DNA from: Mycoplasma elephantis ATCC 51980
Lineage (GTDB): Bacteria > Bacillota_I > Bacilli_A > Mycoplasmatales > Metamycoplasmataceae
NCBI RefSeq assembly: GCF_000687815.1
Contig: NZ_JHXU01000005.1
Coordinates: 1 to 60,754, forward strand
DNA: 60,754 bases
Reading direction: 5' to 3'
Shown piece by piece: positions 34,779 to 45,846 of this stretch. The notes beneath the pieces are model-generated. The model did not search any database. It saw only the letters and a list, made by a program, of their open reading frames with translations, and had not been told where the DNA came from. How positions within the stretch are numbered: position 1 is the stretch's first letter; the number at the start of each line of letters is the position of its first letter. Made by a program: the position numbers and the translations under genes.

Positions 34779-34988
34779 AACTTTAACAAGTTTTTCTTTT
34801 TCGTTATTATTTCCTTCAGCTGTTTTTCTGTTAACGTGATAAATACTAATAGTATCATTTCCTCTTGTATGAAGGTTTTGTTTTTGTTCGCGTTTAAAAC
34901 GTTTAATTTGTTTTTCTATATCTTCAATGCTGTGGGCTTCAGCAATTATTTCTTGATTTGAATTTAACACTGCTTTGTATTGGTACAT
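34773..34988 (-). CDS. Small conserved-type protein of 71 residues
   Basis: It begins MYQYKAVLNSNQEIIAEAHS and continues with a basic helical stretch (KQIKRFKREQKQ) and HTRGNDTISIYHVNRK. An AAGGAG ribosome binding site lies six bases before the ATG, which supports a real gene. Charged and soluble; the basic character could suit ribosome or nucleic-acid association, but no function is assigned. Confidence 0.65.
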   Translation of the reverse strand: MYQYKAVLNSNQEIIAEAHSIEDIEKQIKRFKREQKQNLHTRGNDTISIYHVNRKTAEGNNNEKEKLVKVV

Positions 34989-35050
34989 TTTTTCTCCTTG
35001 ATAATAATGTCTACTTTTAAATTATATATAAAAGTAATATAATAAGGCAT

Positions 35051-37036
35051 ATGAATAATAAAAAAAATAATTCGTTTTCAAATAAGTGATTATATTTGTT
35101 TTTAATTCCTCTTATATCTTTGCTAATACTTATTGTTTGATTAATTACTAGTTTCGGAATAAATAATAAAAGCAACACAAACTCTTGAACAATGGAAAAA
35201 TATTATAATAAATCAGAAGTACCTACAAAAACAAGCAAGAGACGAAATAATGAGATTTTTTGAGATGAAGAAACAGAAATTTCATTTATAAGTTATGAAA
35301 AATCCAATAATAAATTGTGATTCAATAAAAAGGAACTCTCTACATTCGTTGATGAGTTTAAAAAAGTAATTACGTACGGCCCCGAAATAAATTTGTTAAA
35401 CGCTGTTGTTTTTGATGATCCAGATATAACCGATCCGGGCGCATATGGTCTTTATGTATCATTACCTAGAGAAATTCATGTTAATACTAGTCGTTTTAAT
35501 CAATTTAACTTAACACTAAAGGAAAAAATTGATTTAGTTATGCCAACATTATTTCATGAATATATGCACCATTGAGCGAATATTTACGTTAATAATGGAT
35601 TAATTTCAAAAATAGATAAAAATTCAAACGAAGACATTTTATATACATATAATGATTCCACTTCTAAACAATTATGAGATGGCAAATATGTTAACAATTT
35701 TATTAAATTGTTAAATTATGATAAAGATTGAATACCCCCAAAAAAATATTTAAATAAAAAAGGACATGCAACAAGATATTTTAATATCAAAAATATTTTT
35801 GATTACTCAAACTATAATGAGGATCTTTATTTCGGATATAAAACGTTAAAAGAAAATTCATTTTCAAAATTACCTAAAATTAGTGACGATACTGAAGTAA
35901 TTTTTGACGATAAATTTGATTTATGATTACAAAATAAAACTTCATATGATTTAAAATCATTAAAATATTATTATTCAATGACAGAATTATTGCCGAGAGA
36001 ATGATTAAAAGTGGCGTATCAATTGCCTTTTGATAATATTACAAAAAACGGGAATGAATATTCAGATAATATTGATTTTAAACGTATGGAAGGTTATAAA
36101 AATGTTTGATATAAATCTGGCATGTTAGGATTAATTATTCAACAAAGAAACTATAATAAATTTAATCCATTCCATTTTGGACTCAAAGATAATGCACATG
36201 TAGGATGTTATCCAAAACCCAAAACATATCAGTTACAAGATGTCAAATATTTTTCATTCATGAATACATTTATTGACGATTGAACTAGAACAACAAATTT
36301 AAATATAAATTATTTAAATGGTAATATTGCTTTTACTGATTCGTTTTATCCAAATAATCTTTTTGATAATGATTATAATAACCCCCCCTTTGATGTCAAA
36401 ATAGAAGGCAATACAGAAGATTTTTTAAAAATACAATTAGAAGCGATGTCATATGGTAAAAATATAGCTCAAATTTTTAGTCGTTTAGATAAATATAAGT
36501 GAACATCATCTAAAAAAGGTGACACAATATCATATGATTCAAATTTTTTAAATGAATTTAAAATAATGGGATATTTAGAAAATAAAAAAGTGAAAAATAT
36601 TGTTTATTACAATTCAAAAAATGATGAAGTAAGGGTTCCTCTTAGATACACAAATAATACATTTAAGTCTAAAAAAGTTATTATTCAAACAAAAGATGAA
36701 AGAAAATCTTTTTGGTATCCAAATGATATTTTTGGCAAAACATATTTTCCATACATTACAGATTCATATATAGATATTAATAATGTAAAATCTGAATTGT
36801 TTTTTTGAGATGATATTAATAATGACAATATAATTCAAGATAGAGAAAAAATTAGCGGGTTCACAATTCCGGATTATAAAATTGCCTCAACATTTAATTC
36901 ATCTATATATGATAGTTATTCTAACACTTTAAATTATGAAGAAAAACTAAAAATAATAAGTAATTCTATTATTTTGTACAAAGATGAAAATGATAACAAG
37001 AAAGTAAAAGTGAAAAAATTATGAGCGATAAGTTAA
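35051..37036 (+). CDS. Membrane-anchored zinc metalloprotease (MYPU_1760 family type)
   Basis: A 661-residue protein rich in TGA Trp codons. There is one N-terminal membrane segment (LYLFLIPLISLLILIVWLI, about residues 14-33), with the rest probably outside the cell. The zinc motif HEYMHHW (HExxH) is at about residue 171, after GLYVSLPREIHVNTSRFNQF. Size, anchor and motif fit the metalloprotease family named after M. pulmonis MYPU_1760. A run of seven C (36382-36388) encodes Pro-Pro in frame. TATAAT lies directly before the AAGG ribosome binding site, so the leader is very short. It overlaps the next gene by 16 bases. Confidence 0.82.
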
Positions 37037-37587
37037 GTGTTGGTGATTATATAAATGTACAAGCATATAAACATAATGGTGTTTTGTATCGTCAGTGAAA
37101 TAATTTAAGAGTCCTTGATATAAATGAGAATTTCATTTCTCTTTTGTTAAAAAAAACAAAAGTAGTAGAAAAAACAGGTAAAAAATGAGTTTTTAATGAT
37201 ACTGGTTTATGGTTGTTTTCTAAAAAAGGTTTATATAATTGTCTTATTACAATTAAACCAAATGGTTGATATAACTATATAAATATTGCATCAAAATTTA
37301 TATATGAGGACAAAACAATAAAATATGTTGACTATGATTTGGATATTAAAGTTTATCCAGAAGAATCGTTACGTATAGTGGATCGTAACGAATTTACAGC
37401 TAATAGAAAAAAATATAAATATCCTGATAGTTTAGTAAAAAACTTATATAAACAATTAGAATCATTAATTAATTCTTATTATAATAGTCAAGGTATTTTT
37501 AATGAGGATTTAATTAATGAAATAATTAATAAAGCAAGAGATGAGAAATTATTGGTAAATGTACTTTATTTTAAAAAGAAAAATTAA
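37021..37587 (+). CDS. DUF402 family protein (NtdP-like nucleoside tri/diphosphatase)
   Basis: A 188-residue protein. It starts SVGDYINVQAYKHNGVLYRQW and contains TGLWLFSKKGLYNCLITIKPNGWYNYINIA and the acidic KYVDYDLDIKVYPEESLRIVDRNEF segment, the pattern of DUF402 proteins. Characterised members hydrolyse nucleoside tri- and diphosphates with a divalent metal. The ATG at 37021 lies inside the protease gene in another frame, so it depends on translational coupling; no separate Shine-Dalgarno is obvious. Confidence 0.85.
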
Positions 37588-37588
37588 A

Positions 37589-37629
37589 AAAGAGAAAAAA
37601 AATAGTCAATGACTATTTTTTTTCTCTTT
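37589..37629. terminator. Long bidirectional terminator between DUF402 gene and rpmA
   Basis: A perfect 19-bp stem with a three-base loop (arms 37589-37607 and 37611-37629). The right arm includes the last codons of rpmA, so coding and termination signals are merged. Confidence 0.85.
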
Positions 37630-37876
37630 CTAAATAAATTGATGCATATTTACGATTTCTTTTAATTTCGTATTTTACATATCCATCGATTAGTGCAAAT
37701 AAAGTATCATCACCACCACGAGCTACATTGAGTCCTGGAAATATTTTTGTTCCACGTTGTCTATAAATAATTGAACCTGCAGTTGCAAATTCTCCATCTG
37801 CAAGTTTTGCTCCTAGACGACGGCCAGCGCTATCACGGCCGTTGCTGGTACTACCACCGGCTTTTGTGTGTGCCAT
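37613..37876 (-). CDS. rpmA: 50S ribosomal protein L27
   Basis: An 87-residue protein starting [16 protein letters not shown], the mature L27 start. The rplU stop lies only ten bases upstream, so there is no N-terminal extension of the kind that the Prp protease removes in most Firmicutes. No Prp gene lies between rplU and rpmA. GGTGAT acts as ribosome binding site. Confidence 0.97.
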   Translation of the reverse strand: MAHTKAGGSTSNGRDSAGRRLGAKLADGEFATAGSIIYRQRGTKIFPGLNVARGGDDTLFALIDGYVKYEIKRNRKYASIYLEREKK

Positions 37877-37886
37877 TAAATATCAC

Positions 37887-38186
37887 CTATCCTTTTATTT
37901 CTGTAATCTTTACACGTGTATAAGGTTGACGATGTCCAAGTTTGCGCTTGTGGGTTGATTTAGCATTATGACGATAAACAATAATTTTCTTTTGTTTTCC
38001 TTGTTTTTCTATAATGCCCGATACTTTTGCTGATTTAATGTAAGGAGCTCCAATTTTACCATCTGCCATTAATATTTTGTCAAATGTTACTTTGTCTCCA
38101 ACATTACCACTAATTTTTTCGATGTAAATGACAGCATCTTTTTCGACAAGCAATTGCTTGCCGCCTGTTTCGATAATAGCTTTCAT
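37887..38186 (-). CDS. rplU: 50S ribosomal protein L21
   Basis: A 99-residue protein: MKAIIETGGKQLLVEKDA at the start, the conserved IIVYRHNAKSTHKRKLGHRQ RNA-binding region and PYTRVKI at the end. It is the first gene of rplU-rpmA, with AAAGGA before the ATG and a structured leader upstream. Confidence 0.97.
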   Translation of the reverse strand: MKAIIETGGKQLLVEKDAVIYIEKISGNVGDKVTFDKILMADGKIGAPYIKSAKVSGIIEKQGKQKKIIVYRHNAKSTHKRKLGHRQPYTRVKITEIKG

Positions 38187-38261
38187 TTTTTTCCTTTATG
38201 TGGCTCATCCGTGAGGTGACTATGCTTTAAACCTTTTTGGAATGGTTACTAAAGAGTAACC
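38187..38261 (-). ncRNA. L21 leader (autoregulatory 5'UTR of rplU)
   Basis: About 75 bases of leader. The first hairpin has a perfect 7-bp stem GGTTACT / AGTAACC (38244-38261). It is followed by a conserved-looking GTCACCTCACGGATGAGCCA segment just before the Shine-Dalgarno. This matches my memory of the L21 leader family found before rplU in Firmicutes. Minus-strand TATAAT copies at 38277-38272 and 38272-38267 place the transcript start near the first stem. Confidence 0.55.
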
Positions 38262-38295
38262 AATACATTATATTATAAAAACATAAAAATAGTCT

Positions 38296-39144
38296 TTACA
38301 TTTTGTTTTTTTGTTTCATTAAATCAAAAGGTAATGATATTGATCAAACTAGTGTATATATAATAAACGCACTACACAAAGTGGTGGGTATATATAAAAT
38401 TGTAACAATTCAAGGTTTCAAATCTTTAATGTATGGAATATTGCTAAACATAGGTGATGGCCTTCTGTGTGAAATATTAAATAAATTAGGATAAAAATTG
38501 ATATTATCTTTAATATGGTATAAAACTTCGTTTCCAATGCATATTAAAATATACTCAATAATAAATATAATTGCTGCCCAAATAAAGGTTGATATATGAA
38601 ATTTAACAATTCTATTAAAACATGTTCAAATACCTAGAGCCATTAAAATTCCATGGTATATCATTGTATGATTTGAAATAAAAATATTCGAAATAAAAAC
38701 ATCACCTGGATAAAGCATAACAAATAAGCCGCATCATAAATTAAAAATACTTAAGTATGACAAAATTGCATTTGATGCTTTTTCATATTTTAAAGGAATT
38801 AATAAAAAGATAGGAATAATATAAAGTGGCATAGAACATAAAACAAGCGGAAAAAATTCGGGATTATTTTTAAAACTTGTAAAATCTTTCCCTAACGAGT
38901 ATATTTGTTTTAATAATTCTATAGTGAATAATATTATGTAAAAGAATAAAAAAACAAATTTTACAGTTATCTTTTTAGGTTTTCTTAAAATAATGATAAG
39001 TAAAATAGAAATTATTAGAAAAGCAAAAAGATAGATAAGGTGAAATAAACCAAATGATGTAGGTGCGCCCGTATTAAATTGTTTATTTAATAAAGAAAAT
39101 AATTTATTTTTGTCAAATAAAAAAATAACATTTGAAGTTGTCAT
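38296..39144 (-). CDS. YwaF/TIGR02206-like integral membrane protein
   Basis: A 282-residue protein with about seven hydrophobic segments, read through TGA Trp codons. FGLFHLIYLFAF, LPLVLCSMPLYIIP-like FFPLVLCSMPLYIIPIF and the loop with FISNHTMIYHGIL fit the YwaF membrane family, where a His-rich face lines the helices. The function of that family is unknown. AAAGGT precedes the ATG. It is downstream of gap but separated by a terminator. Confidence 0.7.
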
Positions 39145-39171
39145 GTTTTGTACCTTTCATTAATTATATAA

Positions 39172-39210
39172 TTAATTAAAAAGACCTATAATAAAGGTCT
39201 TTTTAATTAA
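39172..39210 (-). terminator. gap terminator
   Basis: Stem TTAATTAAAAAGACCT / AGGTCTTTTTAATTAA with an internal AT-rich loop, directly after gap on the minus strand. It is symmetrical enough to act both ways. Confidence 0.8.
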
Positions 39211-39227
39211 TATTATTTATACTAAAA

Positions 39228-40295
<1,068 letters not shown>

Positions 40296-40419
40296 TTATT
40301 ACAAAACTAATTATAAAAATATTTATTATGGTTCTCTAATGTGTAATTAATACCAATAATTAGGTGCATTGATTTTTTTAATATAATATATAATTTTAAA
40401 GTTAATTGAAAGGAGATGG

Positions 40420-40653
40420 ATGAGTATTGCATTGATAGTAATTTTAATGTTAATAAGTATCATAATAATTTTTGTCTCACTTATTATGTCGCCAGATTCA
40501 AATGGTTTTAGTGGTGCATTAGTAGGTAGTGGTGATTTGGAACTTTTTAAATTTTCTAAAGAAAGAGGATTTAAAAAGTTTATTAAATACTTTATGTTTT
40601 CGCTCGGTATTTTGCTTTTAATTCTTACTTTAATAATGAGGACAATTGTTTAA
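40420..40653 (+). CDS. secG: Preprotein translocase subunit SecG
   Basis: A 77-residue protein with two hydrophobic segments (about 3-24 and 57-75) around a short loop (SPDSNGFSGALVGSGDLELF), the SecG layout. AGGAG at 40411-40415 precedes the ATG. It overlaps rnr by eight bases, a common secG-rnr arrangement in Firmicutes and mollicutes. Confidence 0.88.
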   Translation: MSIALIVILMLISIIIIFVSLIMSPDSNGFSGALVGSGDLELFKFSKERGFKKFIKYFMFSLGILLLILTLIMRTIV

Positions 40654-42817
40654 TTCAAATTCTCTTACGCGTGAAAAAATAAGAGATTTTTTACAAAAAA
40701 ATGGCCATTCAAGTTTTGTTAAAATAGCGCGTAAATTTCAAATACCGGTAAACAAAAATTATCTATTAACTCAATTTTTAAACAATTTAATAACTAATAA
40801 TTTTATATTTTATGACAGGGTAAAAAACGAATTTTTTTATCAAAAATATATAAAAACTATCCAAGGGAAAATCCAAATAAATAAGGCAAATTATGGTTTT
40901 GTAAGTGATGAAATTTCCCCAAATGATTCTTATTACATATCTAGAGAAAATTTTAACAAAGCCTATGATGGCGATGTTGTTAAGGCCAATATATATGAAT
41001 ATGATGGAAAGTATAATGCAATTGTTATAGAAATTTTAGGTCATTCTAAAAAAACAATGGTTGCCAAAGTAATAAGAACAAAAGAAGGGTTAAAATTATT
41101 TGGTTATTATGATAAACATAAATATCTTAATTTTAAAATAAATAACATAGATTCATTTGAAATAAAGGAAAATTATTTAGTAAATATAGAAATATTACGT
41201 TATCATAAAACATATTTGACGGTAAACATTTTAAAAAATATATGTCCATTAAATAGTGAATTAGTTAATGTGAATGCGAGACTTAATTCTTTTGAAGTAA
41301 ATCAAGAGTTTTCTAAGGAAGTACTTGATTTGTCAAGTAAGTTACCCGAAGATGTTTCTAATAATGAAATAAAAAACAGATGTGATTTTAGAGATGAACT
41401 AATTTTTACAATTGATGGTGATGATACTAGAGATTATGATGATGCTATTAGTGTAAAACGAATTGGCGATAATTTTGAACTTGGTGTTCATATAGCTGAT
41501 GTCTCATATTATGTTAAAGAAGATGATGTGATAGATAATGAGGCATTAAAAAGAGGGACTTCAATTTATCTTGCAGATCGTGTAATTCCTATGTTGCCAA
41601 CAAAATTGTCAAATGGTATTTGTTCCCTTAACCCTAATGTGGACCGTATGACAATTTCGGCTATTATGACAATTGATAAAAATGGTAATAATTTAGATAC
41701 AAAAATTGTTGAATCAGTTATAAATTCAAAATATAGATTGACTTATTCAAAGGTAAATGAATATTTTAAAGATAAAAATAACTCATTATTTGATAACGGA
41801 TTAAAAAAAGCACTTGATGACGCATATGAGTTATCAAAAATAATAAAAAAATATAAAGAGTCAGAAGGTTATATAGGTTTTGAAATTGATGAACCTAAAA
41901 TAATTTTAGAAAATAATAATGTTATTGATATTGTTGTTAAAAAAAGTGGAATAAGCGAAGAAATGATTGAGGATTTTATGGTGAGAGCAAATGAGCAAGT
42001 TGCTTATACTTTGCAAATTAAAAAAATTCCATTCATGTATAGAATTCATGAAAAACCAGAACTTGAAAAAATTCAAAGCACAAATAATGCTCTTCAAACT
42101 CTTGGTATAAAAACAAAGTTTCCATACCCAATTACCTCATTAGAATTTGCTAAAACAGTTAGAAAAATAGAACTTGAAAATAATGACCAATTTCTTAAAA
42201 TTTTCTTTTTAAGAACTATGCCCAAAGCAATTTATTCCACAAATAATATTGGTCATTTCGGTTTAGCATCAAAAAATTATTGTCATTTTACAAGCCCAAT
42301 TCGTAGATATCCTGATCTAACAGTTCATAGAATGATTAGAAATTATTATTTAACAAATAAGGAAATACATAATTCTAATTTTTTAAAATCACAAATTGAA
42401 TCATTTGCAATCAAAAATTCTGAATCAGAACAAGATGGTATTAATATTGAAAGATCAACTAATGATATTTTCTATACCAAATTTTATAATAAGAAAATAG
42501 GAACAAAATTTCAGGGGAAAATCTCAACAATTTTAAGATTTGGAATGTTTATAGAACTTGAGTCACATGTTTCTGTATTATGTCCTATATCAAATATGTT
42601 TGATGGTAAATATGTATTTGATGAAGAGGATAATAAATTAAAGGCGCCAGGCGCGAAGACATATAAAATAGGAGATGAAGTCTCTGTAATAATATGTTCC
42701 ACAAATTTAAAAGAAGGCAAAATTGATTGTGTTCTTAGTCATAATTACGATGAATTTTTAGAAACAAAAAATAATAATGAATCAATAAAAAACAAGAATA
42801 AATATAGAAAAAAATAA
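40646..42817 (+). CDS. rnr: Ribonuclease R
   Basis: A 723-residue protein. The N-terminal winged helix (REKIRDFLQKNGHSSF) and cold-shock domains lead into the RNB catalytic centre (DGDDTRDYDDAISVKRI with the metal-binding Asp set; HIADVSYYV; GTSIYLADRVIPMLP), followed by HFTSPIRRYPDLTVHR and a C-terminal S1 domain (GTKFQGKISTILRFGMFIEL). It is a 3'-5' exoribonuclease for structured RNA. The start is TTG at 40646, with GAGG just upstream inside secG; no ATG lies before the winged helix. Confidence 0.95.
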   Translation: MFNSNSLTREKIRDFLQKNGHSSFVKIARKFQIPVNKNYLLTQFLNNLITNNFIFYDRVKNEFFYQKYIKTIQGKIQINKANYGFVSDEISPNDSYYISRENFNKAYDGDVVKANIYEYDGKYNAIVIEILGHSKKTMVAKVIRTKEGLKLFGYYDKHKYLNFKINNIDSFEIKENYLVNIEILRYHKTYLTVNILKNICPLNSELVNVNARLNSFEVNQEFSKEVLDLSSKLPEDVSNNEIKNRCDFRDELIFTIDGDDTRDYDDAISVKRIGDNFELGVHIADVSYYVKEDDVIDNEALKRGTSIYLADRVIPMLPTKLSNGICSLNPNVDRMTISAIMTIDKNGNNLDTKIVESVINSKYRLTYSKVNEYFKDKNNSLFDNGLKKALDDAYELSKIIKKYKESEGYIGFEIDEPKIILENNNVIDIVVKKSGISEEMIEDFMVRANEQVAYTLQIKKIPFMYRIHEKPELEKIQSTNNALQTLGIKTKFPYPITSLEFAKTVRKIELENNDQFLKIFFLRTMPKAIYSTNNIGHFGLASKNYCHFTSPIRRYPDLTVHRMIRNYYLTNKEIHNSNFLKSQIESFAIKNSESEQDGINIERSTNDIFYTKFYNKKIGTKFQGKISTILRFGMFIELESHVSVLCPISNMFDGKYVFDEEDNKLKAPGAKTYKIGDEVSVIICSTNLKEGKIDCVLSHNYDEFLETKNNNESIKNKNKYRKK

Positions 42818-42830
42818 TTTATTGTCATCA

Positions 42831-42866
42831 AAAAACATCACAAAAAATAATTTTGTGATGTTTTTT
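42831..42866 (+). terminator. rnr terminator
   Basis: Perfect 15-bp stem AAAAACATCACAAAA / TTTTGTGATGTTTTT with a five-base loop. The 280 bases after it, up to 43147, hold only AT-rich sequence and a TATAAT at 42934-42939; no gene was seen. Confidence 0.85.
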
Positions 42867-43147
42867 AATTCGTTATTTATTAATTGATTAATTTAAATTT
42901 TTAACAAAAAATACCTAATTTATAATTTTGGTATATAATGAATGTGTAATTGATTTATTTCAAATGATTAGACAAATATATTTTAAAACATTACTTGACC
43001 TTTTAAAGCTATAGTAACACGTTAAAATATATGATAAAAAAAGTTGATAAATCTACATCTATAAATGAACTTAAATTAATTACAAAAACTATATATTTTT
43101 AATTTTAGAAAAAATTAATTATTTTTAAGTATTTACTAAGAGGAAAT

Positions 43148-43840
43148 ATGAGTTGAATTAAAATTGATTTGCATGTTCATTCTGAAGATTCATCCTATAC
43201 AGGAAGCAATATTTCTAAAGAATCTGATATTGATAAATTGCTTATTTTACAAAAGAATAGAGTAATAATTTCTTGTTTTGCAGATCATGATAAATTTTAT
43301 TTAGATAGTTATTTAAAAAGATTAGAAATAATAAATAAAGAGATGATTAATTTAACAATTTGACCCGGGATTGAGGTTAATTTGAAAAAATATAATGGAC
43401 AAAAAGGGCAAGCTATATTTATATTTAATCCAAATTCTGATTTGAAAAAATTACAAACATTAACAGAAAATGAATTTAGATTTTATAAGAAATTATATTC
43501 GTATAAAGAAGCTATTCATCTTTTTGAACAAGAAGGTTTCAATTTTATGGTTTTTCCTCATGCCGGTAAAGCGCAAGATAATATGAGTTATGAAGACATA
43601 AAAGATTGTAAGGTAACAGGATTAGATGTTACTGATTATAATAATAGAAACAAAAAAGATATAGTTAGACAAATGCCTAATGTGCCAATTTTGTATTTTA
43701 GTGATACTCATACATGAAAAAAATATCCTCAATATGGAAAGTATTGTTCATATGTAGAAGTTGAAAATAAAAATAATCTTACATTTCAAGAAATTAAAAA
43801 TAATATAGAGAACAACAAAGTGTCAAGTGAAACACTTTAG
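43148..43840 (+). CDS. PHP-domain metal-dependent phosphoesterase
   Basis: A 230-residue protein. It starts MSWIKIDLHVHSEDSSY: the HxH motif I of PHP enzymes. Then ADHDKF (motif II), WPGIEVN (Glu), VFPHAGKA (His) and YFSDTHTW (Asp-x-His) complete the metal site, so it should be catalytically competent. Such domains cleave phosphodiester or phosphomonoester bonds, often in nucleic acid. It ends 11 bases before an SMC-like ATPase gene. In TrlF-type proteins these two domains are fused; here they are separate. GAGGAAAT is the ribosome binding site. Confidence 0.82.
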
Positions 43841-43851
43841 AAAGGAAGAAA

Positions 43852-45510
43852 ATGATAAAAAACATTAAATTTAAAAACAACAACAAAAGTTTTTTACTTA
43901 ACTTAGATAATCCGGTTAACATTATTGTTGGAGCAAAAGGTATGGGGAAAAGTACTCTATTGCTTTTGTTAGCAGAAGCAATTAATAATAAGAAAATTTT
44001 TAAAGATGAATATAAATGATTAATTGAAAAAGCGGGATTCAATGTTGAATCTATAAATATAGATAATTCTGATATCAATTCTCAAGATTTTGGTTATATT
44101 TATGAAACAGAAAACAAAAGCAATACAAAAGATAACGGGGTTGAATTTATACAACAAAAAATACCCGGATTTATTAGTCAAAATGATAGAAGAAAAGATT
44201 CTCTTGATTCATCAGAATATGTTACTAAGCAAGTTGAAAATTTAAAAAAAGGATTTTGTGAACAAATAGCATTTAATGAAGAAAATAAAAGAGAATTATT
44301 ACCATTTATTGAATTGTTTGACGATTCTCAAAAATATATAAAATTACAAGAAAAACCACTTGCATTTGGAACTATTTTTGATGATGATTTCTTTCTATCT
44401 TCGAATAATATAACAAGTAAAATTATGACTATTGATTATAGTAATAGCAATGAAATTAAGAAAATTAAAGAGTTAAAATCTAAGTTTCTTGATATTGCGG
44501 ACACAATAAAGAAACTAAATTTGCGCCTTAATGACGTTGAAAATAATATGTCAAAAAATAATGATATATATAATATTCCTGAAGATGAATTACTAGAAAT
44601 TAAAAAATATATTGAGAAACACAAGGAAACAAATAAAGAACTATGAGAAACTTTATTAAAAAGTTGAAAAATAGTTAAAAAAAACATGGACATAATTTCA
44701 TGTTTTGAGTCAGAGCTTGAATTTGCTAAAGGTAAATATATTAGAGAACTAAGTAAAAAAAATAAATTTGAAGTTGATAAAAAAGATTTACTATTATATT
44801 TTATGAATATGGGTTCAATAATAAAGGAAGCAAAAAATAAGTATCGTTCAATTATTGAAAAAGATATGGAAATAAAATGAAATATATCTGAAAAAGATAA
44901 AAAAAATTCATCAATTTCATATAGATTAAATCCTTTTATTTTAACTGAGGAAGATAAATACATGATTTTAAATATTATGTTAGGATGTTCTAATAAAACT
45001 AATACTATTTCAGATATATTTTTAGGAAGGTTAAAAACTGATTACAATTTAAAAAGCATTATAGAGAAAATTATTAATGGGAGAATTAAAATTTACGCAG
45101 GGGATGAAGAATATAAAAATTTATCAACTGGCCAAAGAACACTTTTTGGTATTACGCATACTTTAAAATCATTGAATAATACAAAAAATGAACAATATTT
45201 ATTATTAGATCAAATAGAAGACAATTTAGATAACAAAACAATTTATGATGTTATAGTTCCATTGATTCAAGAACATGCCAAAAAGGGCAAACAAATTTTT
45301 ATAGTAACTCATAACCCTAATATAGGTACATTGATACAAGGAAATACGATAACTGCAGATATTTTTAATGAAGAATTAGATAAAAAATTTATTTTAAACA
45401 AAAAAATAAGTGATAAAGATACACCTCAATCACTTTATTTAGAAGGAAGTATGGAAGCATTTAATCAAAGATCAAAAATATATGATGAAAAAATTAAAGG
45501 AGAAAAATAA
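43852..45510 (+). CDS. SMC/ABC-like ATPase, TrlF-type partner of the PHP protein
   Basis: A 552-residue protein. Walker A is VGAKGMGKST at residues 27-36. The middle (about 205-345) is a charged coiled-coil arm. The ABC-type signature is NLSTGQRTLFGI; Walker B is QYLLLDQIEDNLDN with Gln where the catalytic Glu often sits, as in the DQPEDNLD motif of TrlF/RloC-like ATPases; the H-loop is FIVTHNPNIGTL. These are head domains of SMC-like ATPases that couple nucleotide binding to a nuclease. AAAGGA precedes the ATG. The next gene overlaps by one base. Confidence 0.82.
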
Positions 45511-45812
45511 TGATTACAATTGATTTTATAATAACAAAAGATGAAAGTAAATATATTTCTATAATTAATGGGGTGGATTCAAAAAATAAGAATAATATAA
45601 AAATTTCTATAGATAATCCAACTGATTGAAATAAACAAAATATTAATGCATTTTTAATACGTTTAGCAGCAATTTCGGGGGATAATATTGAGGAACCAAT
45701 ATTAACTGATGCGGCGCAAAAAGCTATTGATAATGAAAAATGTGGTAAAACAATAAAATTCATCCATGAATTATTTGCTGGTTTTGTTAAAAGGTACAAT
45801 GAATCAAAATAA
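45510..45812 (+). CDS. Small third protein of the PHP-ATPase unit, unknown
   Basis: A 100-residue soluble protein with one TGA Trp codon. The ATG at 45510 shares a base with the ATPase stop (TAATG) and has AAAGGAG upstream, so translation is coupled. Beta-type N-terminal half (ITIDFIITKDESKYISIING), helical C-terminal half (TIKFIHELFAGFVKRY). No family recognised. Its position suggests a regulator, adaptor or immunity component of the unit. Confidence 0.72.
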
Positions 45813-45846
45813 AAAAAAGCATCAATAAATGATGCTTTTTTATATA
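45812..45846. terminator. Bidirectional terminator
   Basis: Stem AAAAAAGCATCA / TGATGCTTTTTT with a five-base loop, between the three-gene unit and frr. Confidence 0.85.

Noticed and set aside
42866-43147. Small RNA or short gene in the 280-base gap before the PHP gene
   Set aside because: Only a TATAAT and AT-rich sequence were found; no stable hairpin, no coding frame with a ribosome binding site.
44280-45510. RecF/RecN-type housekeeping repair ATPase
   Set aside because: Signature STGQ and DQ-EDNLD with an adjacent PHP gene fit TrlF-type proteins better; RecF and RecN motifs and lengths differ.
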